64,000 bases of DNA. It comes from Xaviernesmea rhizosphaerae (GTDB lineage Bacteria > Pseudomonadota > Alphaproteobacteria > Rhizobiales > Rhizobiaceae). The translations under genes and the position numbers were made by a program. The stretch covers positions 248,001-312,000 of the forward strand of contig NZ_MKIO01000021.1 of assembly GCF_001938945.1 (NCBI RefSeq). The letters are read 5' to 3'. This document shows positions 1-10,609 of the stretch, piece after piece; positions within the stretch are counted from its first letter, which is position 1, and each line of letters starts with the position of its first letter. The notes beneath the pieces are model-generated. The model did no database searches. It worked only from the letters and a program-made list of their open reading frames with translations, and was not told the DNA's origin.

Positions 1-1
1 C

Positions 2-160
2 ATCGCCTCGGAAGTGCCGGCGAAATATGTCTACGACTACATGTTCCAGGCGCAGAACCTCGGCCAGGGCTTCGCCGCCTCCACCATGATGCTGGTCACC
101 GTTGCCATCATCATCGTTCCCTGGGCCTATCTCGAATTCGGAGGGAAGAAGCGTGGCTAA
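2..160 (+). CDS. ABC sugar transporter permease, C-terminal end (partial)
   Basis: Open reading frame running in from the window edge and ending at TAA 158-160, leaving 52 residues. It has one clear hydrophobic segment (MMLVTVAIIIVPWAYLEF) and ends in a short basic tail (GGKKRG), as in the last membrane helix of MalF/UgpA-type permeases. The next gene, a MalG-type permease, starts inside its last codons (8-nt overlap), the usual MalF-MalG arrangement. It would form half of the membrane channel of a sugar importer whose binding protein presumably lies upstream of the window. The family call rests on context and this one helix. Confidence 0.8.
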   Translation: MASEVPAKYVYDYMFQAQNLGQGFAASTMMLVTVAIIIVPWAYLEFGGKKRG

Positions 161-1094
161 TCCCGGTTCCCTCGCCATCACAGTCGCCGGCGCCGATGCC
201 GTGCGCGACGAACTGTCCGGCCCGCGCGGCCGCCGCCCGCAGCGCAGCTTTTCCGGCCGCAACATCATGATCTACGGAACGCTGCTGATCGCTGCGCTCT
301 ATTATCTGCTGCCGCTTTACGTCATGGTCGTTACCTCGCTGAAGGGAATGCCGGAAATCCGGCTCGGCAACATCTTCTCCCCGCCTGTCGAAATCACCTT
401 CGAGCCCTGGGCCAAGGCCTGGGCCAGCGCCTGCACGGGGCTGAATTGCGATGGACTGTCGCGCGGGTTCTGGAACTCGGTGCGCATCACCATTCCCTCG
501 ACGGTGATCTCGATCGCGATCGCCTCGATCAATGGCTATGCACTGGCAAACTGGCGCTTCAAGGGGTCGGAGGTGTTCTTCACCATCCTGATCGTCGGCG
601 CGTTCATCCCCTATCAGGTGATGATCTACCCGATCGTCATCGTTCTCAGGGAAATGGGCATCTACGGCACGCTCACCGGCCTCGTGATCGTCCATACGAT
701 CTTCGGCATGCCGATCCTGACACTGCTCTTCCGCAACTATTTCGTCTCGCTGCCGGAAGAGCTGTTCAAGGCCGCGCGCATCGACGGGGCCGGTTTCTGG
801 ACGATCTACCTGAAGATCATGCTGCCCATGTCGCTGCCGATCTTTGTCGTCGCGATGATCCTGCAGATCACCGGCATCTGGAACGACTTCCTGTTCGGCG
901 TCGTCTTCACCCGCCCGGAATATTACCCGATGACCGTGCAGCTCAACAATATCGTCAACTCCGTCCAGGGGGTGAAGGAATACAACGTCAACATGGCGGC
1001 GACGATCCTGACCGGTGCGGTTCCGCTCTTCGTCTATTTCGTCTCCGGACGTCTGTTCGTGCGCGGCATCGCCGCCGGCGCCGTGAAAGGCTGA
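153..1094 (+). CDS. ABC sugar transporter permease (MalG-type)
   Basis: Inner-membrane permease of 313 residues. The start is GTG 153, placed by a GGAGG about eight bases upstream and by overlap with the preceding permease; an upstream in-frame TTG at 102 lies inside that gene and is unlikely. About six hydrophobic segments are visible, beginning near residue 40 (MIYGTLLIAALYYLLPLYVM). The EAA loop that contacts the ATPase is clear (EELFKAARIDGAGFW, then LP further on). It belongs to the binding-protein-dependent transport family that imports mono- or oligosaccharides, and works with the preceding permease and the ATPase gene that follows after 6 nt. The substrate is probably a hemicellulose-derived sugar, inferred from the neighbouring glycosidases. 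Confidence 0.92.
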   Translation: MANPGSLAITVAGADAVRDELSGPRGRRPQRSFSGRNIMIYGTLLIAALYYLLPLYVMVVTSLKGMPEIRLGNIFSPPVEITFEPWAKAWASACTGLNCDGLSRGFWNSVRITIPSTVISIAIASINGYALANWRFKGSEVFFTILIVGAFIPYQVMIYPIVIVLREMGIYGTLTGLVIVHTIFGMPILTLLFRNYFVSLPEELFKAARIDGAGFWTIYLKIMLPMSLPIFVVAMILQITGIWNDFLFGVVFTRPEYYPMTVQLNNIVNSVQGVKEYNVNMAATILTGAVPLFVYFVSGRLFVRGIAAGAVKG

Positions 1095-1100
1095 TCTCTC

Positions 1101-2189
<1,089 letters not shown>

Positions 2190-2201
2190 ACGGATCTCCC
2201 A

Positions 2202-4694
2202 ATGTCCCTCGAAACCTCCACCGCCCGGCCGGTGACCATCGATCTCGCCGGCGCCTGGGAACTTTCCAGCGCCGATGGAAAGCATCAGAACACCATCCGG
2301 CTTCCCGGCGATGTTCATAGTGCGCTGGCGGATGCCGGCATCATTCCCGAGCCCTATCACGGCCGCAACGAGGCGGAGATCCAGTGGGTCGCGCAGGAGG
2401 ACTGGGTGTTCGAGCGCAGCGTCGAGATCGACGCCGACGTGCTGGATGGCCCCTGGTACCTGGACCTCGAAAGCCTCGACACCGTCGCTTCGGTCTTCGT
2501 CAACGACCAGCTGGTGCTGGAGGCGGACAACAGCTTCCGGCGCTATCGGCCGGATGTCGGCGGCGTCCTGAAGGCCGGTGCCAACCGGATCCGCATCGTC
2601 ATCCGTTCGGCGATCGCGGCCGGCGCGGAACTGCAGGCGGCGCAGCCCTTCTATGTGCCCGTCCAGGAGCTGAACTCGCCGATCCCCAACGGCAATATGC
2701 TGCGCAAGGTGCAATGCCATTTCGGCTGGGACTGGAACATCGCCATCGCCCCGCTCGGCGTCTATGGCACCCTGGCGCTGCGCCGGCTCGCGCCCGCACG
2801 CATCGAACATGTGCAGACCCAGCAGATTCCGCGCGCCGATGGCGGCGTCGATCTCCTGGTCAAGGCGACGCTGTTTGCCGAAGCCCCTTGCGTCGTGGGC
2901 GTCGATTTCGGTCTCGACGGCAAGAATGACCATGTCGATTGCGCGCTCGGCGCGGGCGAGACGGTGGTCTCCCAGGTCTTCACCATTGCCGAGCCGCGGC
3001 TGTGGTGGCCGGCCGGCAGCGGCGAACAGGCGCTCTATGCGCTGACGGTGACGGTTGCGGGCGAGACCGTCCGCCGCCAGATCGGCATCCGCACGGCGGA
3101 GCTTTTGACCGATGCCGATGCCGCCGGTTCGCGTTTCGCGCTCCGCGTCAACGGGCGCGAGATCTTCTGCCGGGGGGCAAACTGGATCCCGGCCGATGCG
3201 CTGATGTCGCGCGCCACGCCGGAGGCGACCGAGGACCTGCTGCGCTCGGCCGTCGACGCCAATATGAACATGATCCGGGTCTGGGGCGGCGGCTTCTATG
3301 AGGCCGACTGGTTCTATGATCTGTGCGACCGGCTGGGCCTGATGGTCTGGCAGGATTTCATGTTCGCCTGCAACCTTTATCCCTCCACGCCGGACTTCCT
3401 CGCCAATGTCGAGGCGGAGGTGGATTATCAGGTGCGCCGGCTCGGCTCCCATCCCTCGATCGTGCTCTGGTGCGGCGACAATGAGCTGGTGGGCGCGCTG
3501 ACCTGGTTCCCCGAAAGCCGCAAGGACCGCGACCGCTATCTCGTTTCCTACGACCGGCTGAACCGCACGATCGAGGTGGCGATGAAGAAGGCGGCACCGG
3601 ATCTGATCTGGTGGCCCTCCAGCCCGTCGCCGGGCTATCTGAACTTCGGCGATGCCTGGCATGCCGACGGCTCCGGCGACATGCACTACTGGTCCGTCTG
3701 GCACGAGAACAAGAGCTTCGACAATTACCGCACGGTGCGGCCGCGCTTCTGCTCGGAATTCGGCTTCCAGTCCTACACCTCCATGCCGATCGTGCGGCAG
3801 TTCGCCGAGAAGAAGGACCTGAACATCGCCTCGCCGGTGATGGAGGTGCACCAGAAGAATGTCGGCGGCAATGAGCGCATTGCCGGCACCATGTTCCGCT
3901 ATTTCCGCTTCCCGCGCGATTTCGAGAGCTTCGTCTATGTCAGCCAGATCCAGCAGGGTCTGGCGATCCGCACAGCCGTGGAATATTGGCGCTCGCTGAA
4001 ACCCCATTGCATGGGCACGCTCTACTGGCAGCTCAACGATACTTGGCCCGTCGCCTCCTGGTCGAGCCTCGACTATGGCGGCAATTGGAAGGCGATGCAT
4101 TACATGGTGCGCCGCTTCTTCCAGCCGGTGGCCGTCGCCGTCATTCCCGCCGAGGACAAGGAAACTCTTGCCTTTTCCATGGTGAACGACACGGCCGAGC
4201 CCGTGACGATCGCGCTGGAAACCTTCCTCGTCTCGCTCTCCGGCGAGCGGCAGCCGCTGATGGCGGTGGCCGGCACCTGCGGGCCCGATGCGGCAGCGAC
4301 GCTGACGACGATCTCCGACCGCGACATTCCCGCAGATCATCTCCTGTTCTGGCGCTTCACCGCCTCGAACGGCATGAGCGGCGAGGGGCATCACGTTCTC
4401 TCCACCTACAAGGCGCTGGAGCTGCAGCCCTCGGGCCTTTCGGTCACGCCCAGGGCGCTCGGTGACGGCTCTTGCGAGCTGACGGTGACATCGGCCGGGC
4501 TGGCGCTGCACGTCATGATCGAGGCCGACAGGGAAGGGCGCTATTCCGACAATGCCTTCGACCTGACGGCCGGCGACAGCCGGACGATCCGCTTCACGCC
4601 AAGGGCAGCCGGCGAGGGCATGCCCGTGTTCCACGCCTATGATCTGCAGGCATCCTATGCGGCGGAGGCACCGGCGCGGGTCGCGGCGGCTTAG
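2202..4694 (+). CDS. Glycoside hydrolase family 2, beta-mannosidase-type
   Basis: Retaining glycosidase of 830 residues, the usual length for the beta-mannosidase branch of GH2. The N-terminal sugar-binding jelly-roll shows the LPGDVHSAL and QEDWVFER motifs of that branch, then an Ig-like domain, then the TIM barrel with RGANWIPAD and RVWGGG. The acid/base is E428 (WCGDNELVG) and the nucleophile E519 (FCSEFGFQSY). No signal peptide is seen, so it should act in the cytoplasm on imported beta-mannosides such as mannobiose. It starts 12 nt after the ABC ATPase, tying hydrolysis to uptake. Other beta-glycosides are possible substrates, but the sequence resembles beta-mannosidases more than beta-galactosidases. 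Confidence 0.9.
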   Translation: MSLETSTARPVTIDLAGAWELSSADGKHQNTIRLPGDVHSALADAGIIPEPYHGRNEAEIQWVAQEDWVFERSVEIDADVLDGPWYLDLESLDTVASVFVNDQLVLEADNSFRRYRPDVGGVLKAGANRIRIVIRSAIAAGAELQAAQPFYVPVQELNSPIPNGNMLRKVQCHFGWDWNIAIAPLGVYGTLALRRLAPARIEHVQTQQIPRADGGVDLLVKATLFAEAPCVVGVDFGLDGKNDHVDCALGAGETVVSQVFTIAEPRLWWPAGSGEQALYALTVTVAGETVRRQIGIRTAELLTDADAAGSRFALRVNGREIFCRGANWIPADALMSRATPEATEDLLRSAVDANMNMIRVWGGGFYEADWFYDLCDRLGLMVWQDFMFACNLYPSTPDFLANVEAEVDYQVRRLGSHPSIVLWCGDNELVGALTWFPESRKDRDRYLVSYDRLNRTIEVAMKKAAPDLIWWPSSPSPGYLNFGDAWHADGSGDMHYWSVWHENKSFDNYRTVRPRFCSEFGFQSYTSMPIVRQFAEKKDLNIASPVMEVHQKNVGGNERIAGTMFRYFRFPRDFESFVYVSQIQQGLAIRTAVEYWRSLKPHCMGTLYWQLNDTWPVASWSSLDYGGNWKAMHYMVRRFFQPVAVAVIPAEDKETLAFSMVNDTAEPVTIALETFLVSLSGERQPLMAVAGTCGPDAAATLTTISDRDIPADHLLFWRFTASNGMSGEGHHVLSTYKALELQPSGLSVTPRALGDGSCELTVTSAGLALHVMIEADREGRYSDNAFDLTAGDSRTIRFTPRAAGEGMPVFHAYDLQASYAAEAPARVAAA

Positions 4695-4863
4695 ATCTGA
4701 CAGTTTACCCCGATGGCCGGGCATGCCGCAAAGGCGGCCCGGCCCTGCGGATGGCGGGAGGAGATCGCCATCCGCCTTTAATTTTCGCGTGATTTTCGCG
4801 GTCCGGCTCCGGGGCTTCACCCGCCGTCGGCTCCGCAGGCTTTCATGAACAGGAGGATTTTCC

Positions 4864-5628
4864 ATGCAGGCCATCAGCTTCCAGCTTTACAGCGCACGCA
4901 ATTTTCAGCCCTTTTCCGAGGTGTTCAAGACGATCGCGGCGGCCGGCTATACGCAGGTCGAAGGCTATGGCGCGCTCTATGCCGAACTTGACGATCAGGC
5001 CCTGTCCGCCTTCAAGGCCGATCTGGACGCCAATGGCCTGACAATGCCGAGCGCGCATTTCAGCCTGGCCATGCTGGAGACCAATCCGGCGCGCGCCGTG
5101 GAGATCGCCAAGGCAATCGGTATCGAGGCGGTCTTCTGCCCGCATATCATGCCCGAGGACCGGCCGACCGATGCGCAGGGCTGGCACGATTTCGGCAAGC
5201 GGCTCGAGGCGGCGGGCGCGCCGCTGGTGGAGGCCGGCCATTCCTTCGGCTGGCACAATCACGACTTCGAATTCGTCGCCTTGCCCACCGGCGAAATCCC
5301 GATGGAGCTGATTTTCCAGGGCGGGCCGAGCCTGCGCTGGGAGGCTGATATCGCCTGGGTGGTGCGCGGCGGCGGCGATCCCTTCGACTGGATCGACCGC
5401 TATGGCAGCCGCATCAGTGCTGTTCACGTCAAGGATATCGCGCCGGCCGGCGAGGCGGCGGATGAGGATGGCTGGGCCGATGTCGGTCACGGCACGGTCG
5501 ATTGGCCGCGTCTCTTCCCGATTCTCGAAGCCACGCCGGCGAAGTATTTCGTCGTCGAGCACGACAATCCGAAGGATCTCCAGCGTTTCGCCAATCGTTC
5601 GATCGCCTCGATCCGCACCTACGGCTGA
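4864..5628 (+). CDS. Sugar phosphate isomerase/epimerase-like TIM-barrel protein
   Basis: Protein of 254 residues in the xylose-isomerase-like TIM barrel (AP endonuclease 2) superfamily. Signs are the start FQLYSARNFQPFSEVFKTIAAAGY, the metal-site segments GWHNHDFEF and ADIAWVVRGGGDP, and the closing strand VHVKDIAP followed by GHGTVDW. Members isomerise or epimerise sugars, keto-sugars or inositol derivatives using a divalent metal. The start is set by AGGAGG nine bases before ATG. It lies about 170 nt after the beta-mannosidase, with a GC-rich stretch between them, and is probably in the same catabolic operon. The exact substrate cannot be told; with the dehydrogenase next door it may process an oxidised sugar. 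Confidence 0.85.
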   Translation: MQAISFQLYSARNFQPFSEVFKTIAAAGYTQVEGYGALYAELDDQALSAFKADLDANGLTMPSAHFSLAMLETNPARAVEIAKAIGIEAVFCPHIMPEDRPTDAQGWHDFGKRLEAAGAPLVEAGHSFGWHNHDFEFVALPTGEIPMELIFQGGPSLRWEADIAWVVRGGGDPFDWIDRYGSRISAVHVKDIAPAGEAADEDGWADVGHGTVDWPRLFPILEATPAKYFVVEHDNPKDLQRFANRSIASIRTYG

Positions 5629-5725
5629 CGGGCCGCTTCCCTCGACACGCGTTCTTCTCCCCATTTCTTCGCGGTCCGGCACCTGACTTTACCCAGGTGT
5701 CCGGCCGCTTCAGAAGGCACATTCC

Positions 5726-6874
5726 ATGACGACTGCATCTGACACACGCGAGCTTGGCGTCGGCATCATCGGCTGCGGCAATATCTCGACCACCTATTTC
5801 AAGCTGGCGCCGCTGTTTCGCGGCATCAAGGTTCTCGCCTGCGCTGATATCAACATGGGCGCGGCCGAGGCCCGGGCCGAGGAATTCGGCGTCGAGGCGC
5901 AGACGATCGACGCGCTGCTCGCCAATCCGGCGATCGACATCATCGTCAACCTGACGATCCCGGACGCGCATTTTCCGGTCTCCAAGGCGATCCTCGAAGC
6001 AGGCAAGCATGTCTATTCCGAAAAGCCGCTGGTGCTTTCGCTGGAGCAGGGCGAAACCCTGCGCGGCCTTGCCACGGCCAAGGGCCTTAAGGTCGGCTGC
6101 GCGCCGGATACCTTCCTGGGCGGCGCCCACCAGCTGGCGCGCCACCTGATCGACGAGGGTCGCGTCGGCCGGGTGACCTCGGGCACCTGCCATGTGATGA
6201 GCCCGGGCATGGAGATGTGGCACCCCAATCCCGATTTCTTCTTCCTGCCCGGCGGCGGCCCGGTGCTCGATCTCGGCCCCTATTACATCGCCAATCTGAT
6301 CAACCTGATCGGCCCGGTCAGACGCGTGGGCGCCATGACCTCGATGGCCAACCCGACCCGCACCATCACCAGCGAGCCGCGCAAGGGCGAGGTGATCCCG
6401 GTCAAGACCCCGACCACCATCCATGCGCTGCTGGAGTTCCAGAACGGGGCGACCATTACGCTGTCGGCAAGCTGGGATGTCTGGTCGCACCGCCACGCAA
6501 ACATGGAGCTTTACGGCACCGAGGGCTCGCTCTTCGTGCCGGACCCGAATTTCTTCGGCGGCACCGTCCAGGCCAGCGGCCGCGACAAGGACATCCAGCC
6601 GGTCGAGATGTGGGACCATCCCTTTGCCGTGGCGAATTACGAGACCTCGCACGGGCCGATGGCCAATTACCGCACGGCGGGCCTGGCCGACATGGCGGTG
6701 GCCATCCTCGATGGGCGTGACGCCCGCTGCTCGCTGGAGCGCGCGCTGCATGGCGTCGATGTCATGGTCTCGGTCCTGAAATCAGGCGAAGAGGGCCGCT
6801 TCATCGATCTGACCACCACCTGCACCCAGCCGGCGGCGCTGAGCATCGAGGAGGCCACGGCGCTTCTGCGCTGA
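5726..6874 (+). CDS. Gfo/Idh/MocA family oxidoreductase
   Basis: NAD(P)-dependent sugar dehydrogenase family protein of 382 residues. The Rossmann fold is at the N-terminus (GVGIIGCGNISTTYFKLAP, about residues 11-29), followed by the conserved YSEKPL motif whose Lys is catalytic. The C-terminal alpha/beta domain has GGGPVLDLGPYYI, where Asp and the downstream aromatic pair line the site. It begins about 100 nt after the isomerase gene with AGAAGG upstream. Such enzymes oxidise or reduce sugars, inositols or glycosides; pairing with a TIM-barrel isomerase is common in rhizobial sugar operons, including systems that work through 3-keto-sugar intermediates. That specific chemistry is only an inference here. 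Confidence 0.9.
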   Translation: MTTASDTRELGVGIIGCGNISTTYFKLAPLFRGIKVLACADINMGAAEARAEEFGVEAQTIDALLANPAIDIIVNLTIPDAHFPVSKAILEAGKHVYSEKPLVLSLEQGETLRGLATAKGLKVGCAPDTFLGGAHQLARHLIDEGRVGRVTSGTCHVMSPGMEMWHPNPDFFFLPGGGPVLDLGPYYIANLINLIGPVRRVGAMTSMANPTRTITSEPRKGEVIPVKTPTTIHALLEFQNGATITLSASWDVWSHRHANMELYGTEGSLFVPDPNFFGGTVQASGRDKDIQPVEMWDHPFAVANYETSHGPMANYRTAGLADMAVAILDGRDARCSLERALHGVDVMVSVLKSGEEGRFIDLTTTCTQPAALSIEEATALLR

Positions 6875-7039
6875 TCGGCCTTGTCTGCTCGTTTCGGGCC
6901 GATGTTGCCTCTCATCACCGGGCGCCACGCAGGCCGCCCGGTGATATCAAAGCTTGAGTTTCCGCAGAATGTCCGGGCGCGATCACGGCCCGGGCAATCG
7001 TGCTGCCCCGGCGCGGGGCGTTTCCAAAGGTTGATCTCC

Positions 7040-8668
7040 ATGTCCCTGATCCAGAACCCGATCCTGCCCGGCTTCAATCCGGACCCCTCGATCTGCCGCG
7101 TCGGCGAGGACTATTACATCGCTACCTCGACCTTCGAGTGGTTTCCCGGCGTGCAGATCCATCACTCGCGCGATCTCGTCTCCTGGACCCTTCTGACACG
7201 GCCGCTCACCCGCGCGAGCCAGCTCGACATGCGCGGCAATCCCGACAGCTGCGGCATCTGGGCGCCGTGCCTGTCCTATGCCGATGGTCTGTTCTGGCTC
7301 GTCTATACCGATGTCAAGCGCTATGACGGCAGCTTCAAGGATGCGCATAATTACATCGTCACCGCGCCGGCCATCGAAGGGCCCTGGTCCGATCCCGTCT
7401 ATGTCAACTCCTCAGGTTTCGACCCCTCCCTGTTTCACGACGAGGACGGCCGCAAATGGTTCGTCAACATGCAGTGGAACCACCGGCCGGAAAGTCTCTT
7501 CGGCGTTGCCAACTCGCCGGCCTTCGACGGCATTATTCTGCAGGAATGGGATGCGCAGGCCGGAAAGCTCACCGGCCCGGTGCACAACATTTTCGCCGGC
7601 AGCGGGCTGGGGCTGGTGGAGGGCCCGCATCTCTTCAAGCGCAACGGCTTCTATTATCTGACGGTCGCCGAAGGCGGCACCGGCTATGACCATGCGGTGA
7701 CCATGGCGCGGTCCCGCGCGATCGAGGGCCCCTATACGCTGCACCCCAATGCCCATCTGATCAGTTCGAAGGACGCGCCGGAGGCCGCGCTGCAGCGGGC
7801 CGGGCATGGGCAATATGTCGAGACGCCGGATGGCGAGATCTACCACACCCATCTGTGCGGCCGGCCCCTGCCGCCGCATCGCCGTTCGGCGCTGGGCCGG
7901 GAAACGGCATTGCAGAAATGCGTCTGGGGCGAAGATGGCTGGCTCTATCTCACGCAGGGCGGCATGGTGCCGGCGACAGAGGTCGAAGGTCCGGCGTTCG
8001 CCCCGGATGCGCCGGCGGCGGAGCGCGACCGCGAGGTCGTCACCCGTTTCGATGGCGCGACGCTGCCGATCGATTTCCAATGGCTGCGCACGCCATTCCC
8101 CGACCGGATCTTCTCCCTGACGGCCAATCCGGGCCATCTCCGGCTCTATGGCCGCGAGAGCATCGGCAGCTGGTTCGAGCAGGCGCTGGTTGCCCGCCGC
8201 CAGCAGCATCATCGTGTCAGGGTGGAGGTGGAGATCGCCTTCGAGCCCGAGCTCTATCAGCAGGTGGCGGGGCTCACGCATTATTATAACCGTCACAAGC
8301 TGCATGCGCTCGGCATCACCCGACACGAGCGACTCGGCCGGTGCCTGACCATCCTCTCCTGCCCCGGCGACTATCCCGAAAGCAGGCTGACCTTCCCGGC
8401 CGGTAGCGGCATCGCCGTGCCGGACGGTCCGCTGACGCTGGCCCTGGAGATCAATGGCAATGGCCTGCAATTCTTCTGGCGCGGCGCCGGAATGGGCGAA
8501 TTCAGGGCCATCGGCCCCGAGCTCGACGCCAGCGTGATTTCCGACGAGGGAGGCCGCGGGGAGCATGGCTCCTTCACCGGCGCCTTCCTCGGCGTCTTCG
8601 CCTTCGACATATCGGGCCAGGCGCAGCCGGCCGATGTCAGCCGGTTCGTCTACCGTCCCCTGCCGTAA
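7040..8668 (+). CDS. Glycoside hydrolase family 43 (beta-xylosidase-type)
   Basis: Protein of 542 residues with the five-bladed propeller of GH43. The inverting catalytic set is visible: general base D15 (GFNPDPSIC), pKa-tuning D128 (SGFDPSLFHDEDG) and general acid E194 (LVEGPHLF). The C-terminal 200 residues match the concanavalin-like domain of beta-xylosidases. The start at ATG 7040 fits the family N-terminus (NPILPGFNPDPS); the reading frame extends upstream to 6881 but without family resemblance. No signal peptide, so it acts inside the cell on imported xylo- or arabino-oligosaccharides. The reading frame ends 16 nt before the convergent glycosyltransferase gene. Confidence 0.92.
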   Translation: MSLIQNPILPGFNPDPSICRVGEDYYIATSTFEWFPGVQIHHSRDLVSWTLLTRPLTRASQLDMRGNPDSCGIWAPCLSYADGLFWLVYTDVKRYDGSFKDAHNYIVTAPAIEGPWSDPVYVNSSGFDPSLFHDEDGRKWFVNMQWNHRPESLFGVANSPAFDGIILQEWDAQAGKLTGPVHNIFAGSGLGLVEGPHLFKRNGFYYLTVAEGGTGYDHAVTMARSRAIEGPYTLHPNAHLISSKDAPEAALQRAGHGQYVETPDGEIYHTHLCGRPLPPHRRSALGRETALQKCVWGEDGWLYLTQGGMVPATEVEGPAFAPDAPAAERDREVVTRFDGATLPIDFQWLRTPFPDRIFSLTANPGHLRLYGRESIGSWFEQALVARRQQHHRVRVEVEIAFEPELYQQVAGLTHYYNRHKLHALGITRHERLGRCLTILSCPGDYPESRLTFPAGSGIAVPDGPLTLALEINGNGLQFFWRGAGMGEFRAIGPELDASVISDEGGRGEHGSFTGAFLGVFAFDISGQAQPADVSRFVYRPLP

Positions 8669-8683
8669 GAACCGGGGCCGTCT

Positions 8684-10609
8684 TCAAATCGGCCGAGTCG
8701 CGAAGGGCTCGGTGCGCGGCGGCAGGGCCGGCACGTCGAAATGGTCCGGCGCCTGTCCTGCCTGGGCCCGTTCGGCCATGGTGCGATAGGCCGTTTCCAG
8801 ATGCCGGCAGAAGCGTTCGGCATCGAAGAGCGGCGCGCGGAAGCGCTGTTCCTGCAGATGCGCCTTGTAGCGCGCGATCTCTTCGGGCCGGGTTGTCAGC
8901 TCGATCGCTTTGGCAATGAAGTCGGCAGTGTCCTTGGCCACCAGTTCCGGCAAGCCGATCGCGCCGAGCAGGCTTTCCGACACGCGCGAGGCGAAGTTGG
9001 TGCCCTTGACGCTCAGCACCGGCAGGCCGGCCCAGAGCTGGTCCGAGGTGGTCGTGTGGCCATTATAGGGGAAGGTGTCCAGGGCGAGATCGGCCGCCTG
9101 CAGCCGGGCCAGATGGTCGGCATAGGCCATTTTCGGGGCGAAGAGGATCTGCGCCGCGTCCACGCCGCGGTCCGCCATGGCTTTCAGCACATTGGCGCGA
9201 TGGGTCTCGCCGTCGATCATCATCCACAGCAGCGCATCCGGTGCGCCGCGAAGAATGGCGCTCCAGGCATCGATCACCGGGACGCTGATCTTGCGCGGCG
9301 TATTGAAGCTCGCAAAGACGAAGCGATCCCCCGGCAGTCCCACCTCCGCGCGCGACTTTGCCGCCGGCAGCGGCCGGTGCAGGGGATCGTTCGGCTGGTA
9401 GCTGTCCGGCAGCCGGCAGAATTTTTCATGATAGGACGGTCGCGCGCTACCCGGAAGGACGACCTTGTCGCCGATGACGTAGTCGCAATCGATATTGACG
9501 ACGCTGCCGGGAAAGCCGAGCCACTCGACCTGAACCGGCGCGGCCATCTGATTGAGAATGCCCAGACGCGCATCGCTGGTCGGGCCCTTGAGATCGACAA
9601 GGATGTCGGTTTCGTTCTGCCGGATCAGGGTGGCGGCTTCCGCGTCGCTGAGCCCGATCAGCGACACGATCGGCCAGCCCCAGCGCTCCCGCCCGCCTTC
9701 ATCGAAAGCCTTGAGATGGGGCGGCGTGTAGCAGTAGAGCGTGATCTCGAAGCGATCGCGGTCATGAAGCTCCAGCACGCGCTGGAACAGCGTCATCGTT
9801 GCGTGATGTTCCCAAAAGTCGCTGGAGAGATAGGCGATGCGGATCTTCTCTCCCCAGCGATGCGGCCGGGACCGGCGCTGACGCGCCAGAGCCGCCGGCG
9901 ATATCTGCGCCGGTGCGCCATTGTTCGTCGCCAGGCGGTTGATCCGTTCATCGCCGCAATAGAGCAGATTGGCATAGGGCGACTCTCCGGCCAGCAGCTC
10001 GGCATCGCCAAGACGCAGGGCTTCGGCGATGCGCGCCTCTATTGCCGCGATCCGGTCGAAATCGCAGAAATTCCGGGCGACGAACAGAAGATTGAACAAC
10101 CGATAGGGATCTTCCGGCGCGAGATCCGCATAGCGGCTGAAGATCGACAGCGTCGTCGGATTGTGTTCGTTCGACATGGCCAGATCGATCGCCAGGCTAA
10201 GATGCGCCTCTTCATCGCTGTCATGCAGCGACGGAAGGAAGACCTGGGCGAAGCGCGGATCGGGTCCCTTGCGGAAGGACTGGGCCAGCAGGAAGGCGAT
10301 GTCGCGATCATGCGCCTTGCGCTCGAACAGCGTCATGCCATGAAGCTGACCGCGTGCCTCGTCGCCGGCCTTGAAGAACAGCTTGGCCGCGCGCAGCGTC
10401 AGGGCATCGTCCGCCTGGCTTTTTCCGAGCTCGGCCAGCAATTCGGCGGCATCCATGTCGAAGCCGAGCTTCTCGAACACATCCGAGAGCAGCAGCAGAA
10501 CCTGCTGATCCCGCGTCTCGTCCATCAGGCCGTTCAGCACCATCAGGGCGTCGACATAGTCGCCAGCCTCGAAGGCCGAGCGCGCCTTTGCCAGTTCTGT
10601 CGTGATCAT
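8684..10609 (-). CDS. TPR/O-GlcNAc transferase (SPINDLY-type) protein
   Basis: Protein of 641 residues. The N-terminal 200 residues are helical and TPR-like; the C-terminal 350 are the OGT/SPINDLY catalytic domain: RIAYLSSDFWEHH, the HTTTSDQLWAGLPV donor-binding strand and SFNTPRKISVPV before it. Eukaryotic relatives glycosylate Ser/Thr of intracellular proteins with GlcNAc or fucose; bacterial relatives often modify surface or flagellar proteins. The start at 10609 is preferred over an in-frame start at 10768 because GAGGGAG lies about eight bases upstream and the extra residues look like an arginine/proline-rich shadow. It is convergent with the sugar operon. Target and donor sugar are unknown. 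Confidence 0.85.
   Translation of the reverse strand: MITTELAKARSAFEAGDYVDALMVLNGLMDETRDQQVLLLLSDVFEKLGFDMDAAELLAELGKSQADDALTLRAAKLFFKAGDEARGQLHGMTLFERKAHDRDIAFLLAQSFRKGPDPRFAQVFLPSLHDSDEEAHLSLAIDLAMSNEHNPTTLSIFSRYADLAPEDPYRLFNLLFVARNFCDFDRIAAIEARIAEALRLGDAELLAGESPYANLLYCGDERINRLATNNGAPAQISPAALARQRRSRPHRWGEKIRIAYLSSDFWEHHATMTLFQRVLELHDRDRFEITLYCYTPPHLKAFDEGGRERWGWPIVSLIGLSDAEAATLIRQNETDILVDLKGPTSDARLGILNQMAAPVQVEWLGFPGSVVNIDCDYVIGDKVVLPGSARPSYHEKFCRLPDSYQPNDPLHRPLPAAKSRAEVGLPGDRFVFASFNTPRKISVPVIDAWSAILRGAPDALLWMMIDGETHRANVLKAMADRGVDAAQILFAPKMAYADHLARLQAADLALDTFPYNGHTTTSDQLWAGLPVLSVKGTNFASRVSESLLGAIGLPELVAKDTADFIAKAIELTTRPEEIARYKAHLQEQRFRAPLFDAERFCRHLETAYRTMAERAQAGQAPDHFDVPALPPRTEPFATRPI

Noticed and set aside
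102..152. Upstream start (TTG 102) for the MalG-type permease
   Set aside because: Lies deep in the preceding permease gene; GTG 153 has a GGAGG and the usual short overlap.
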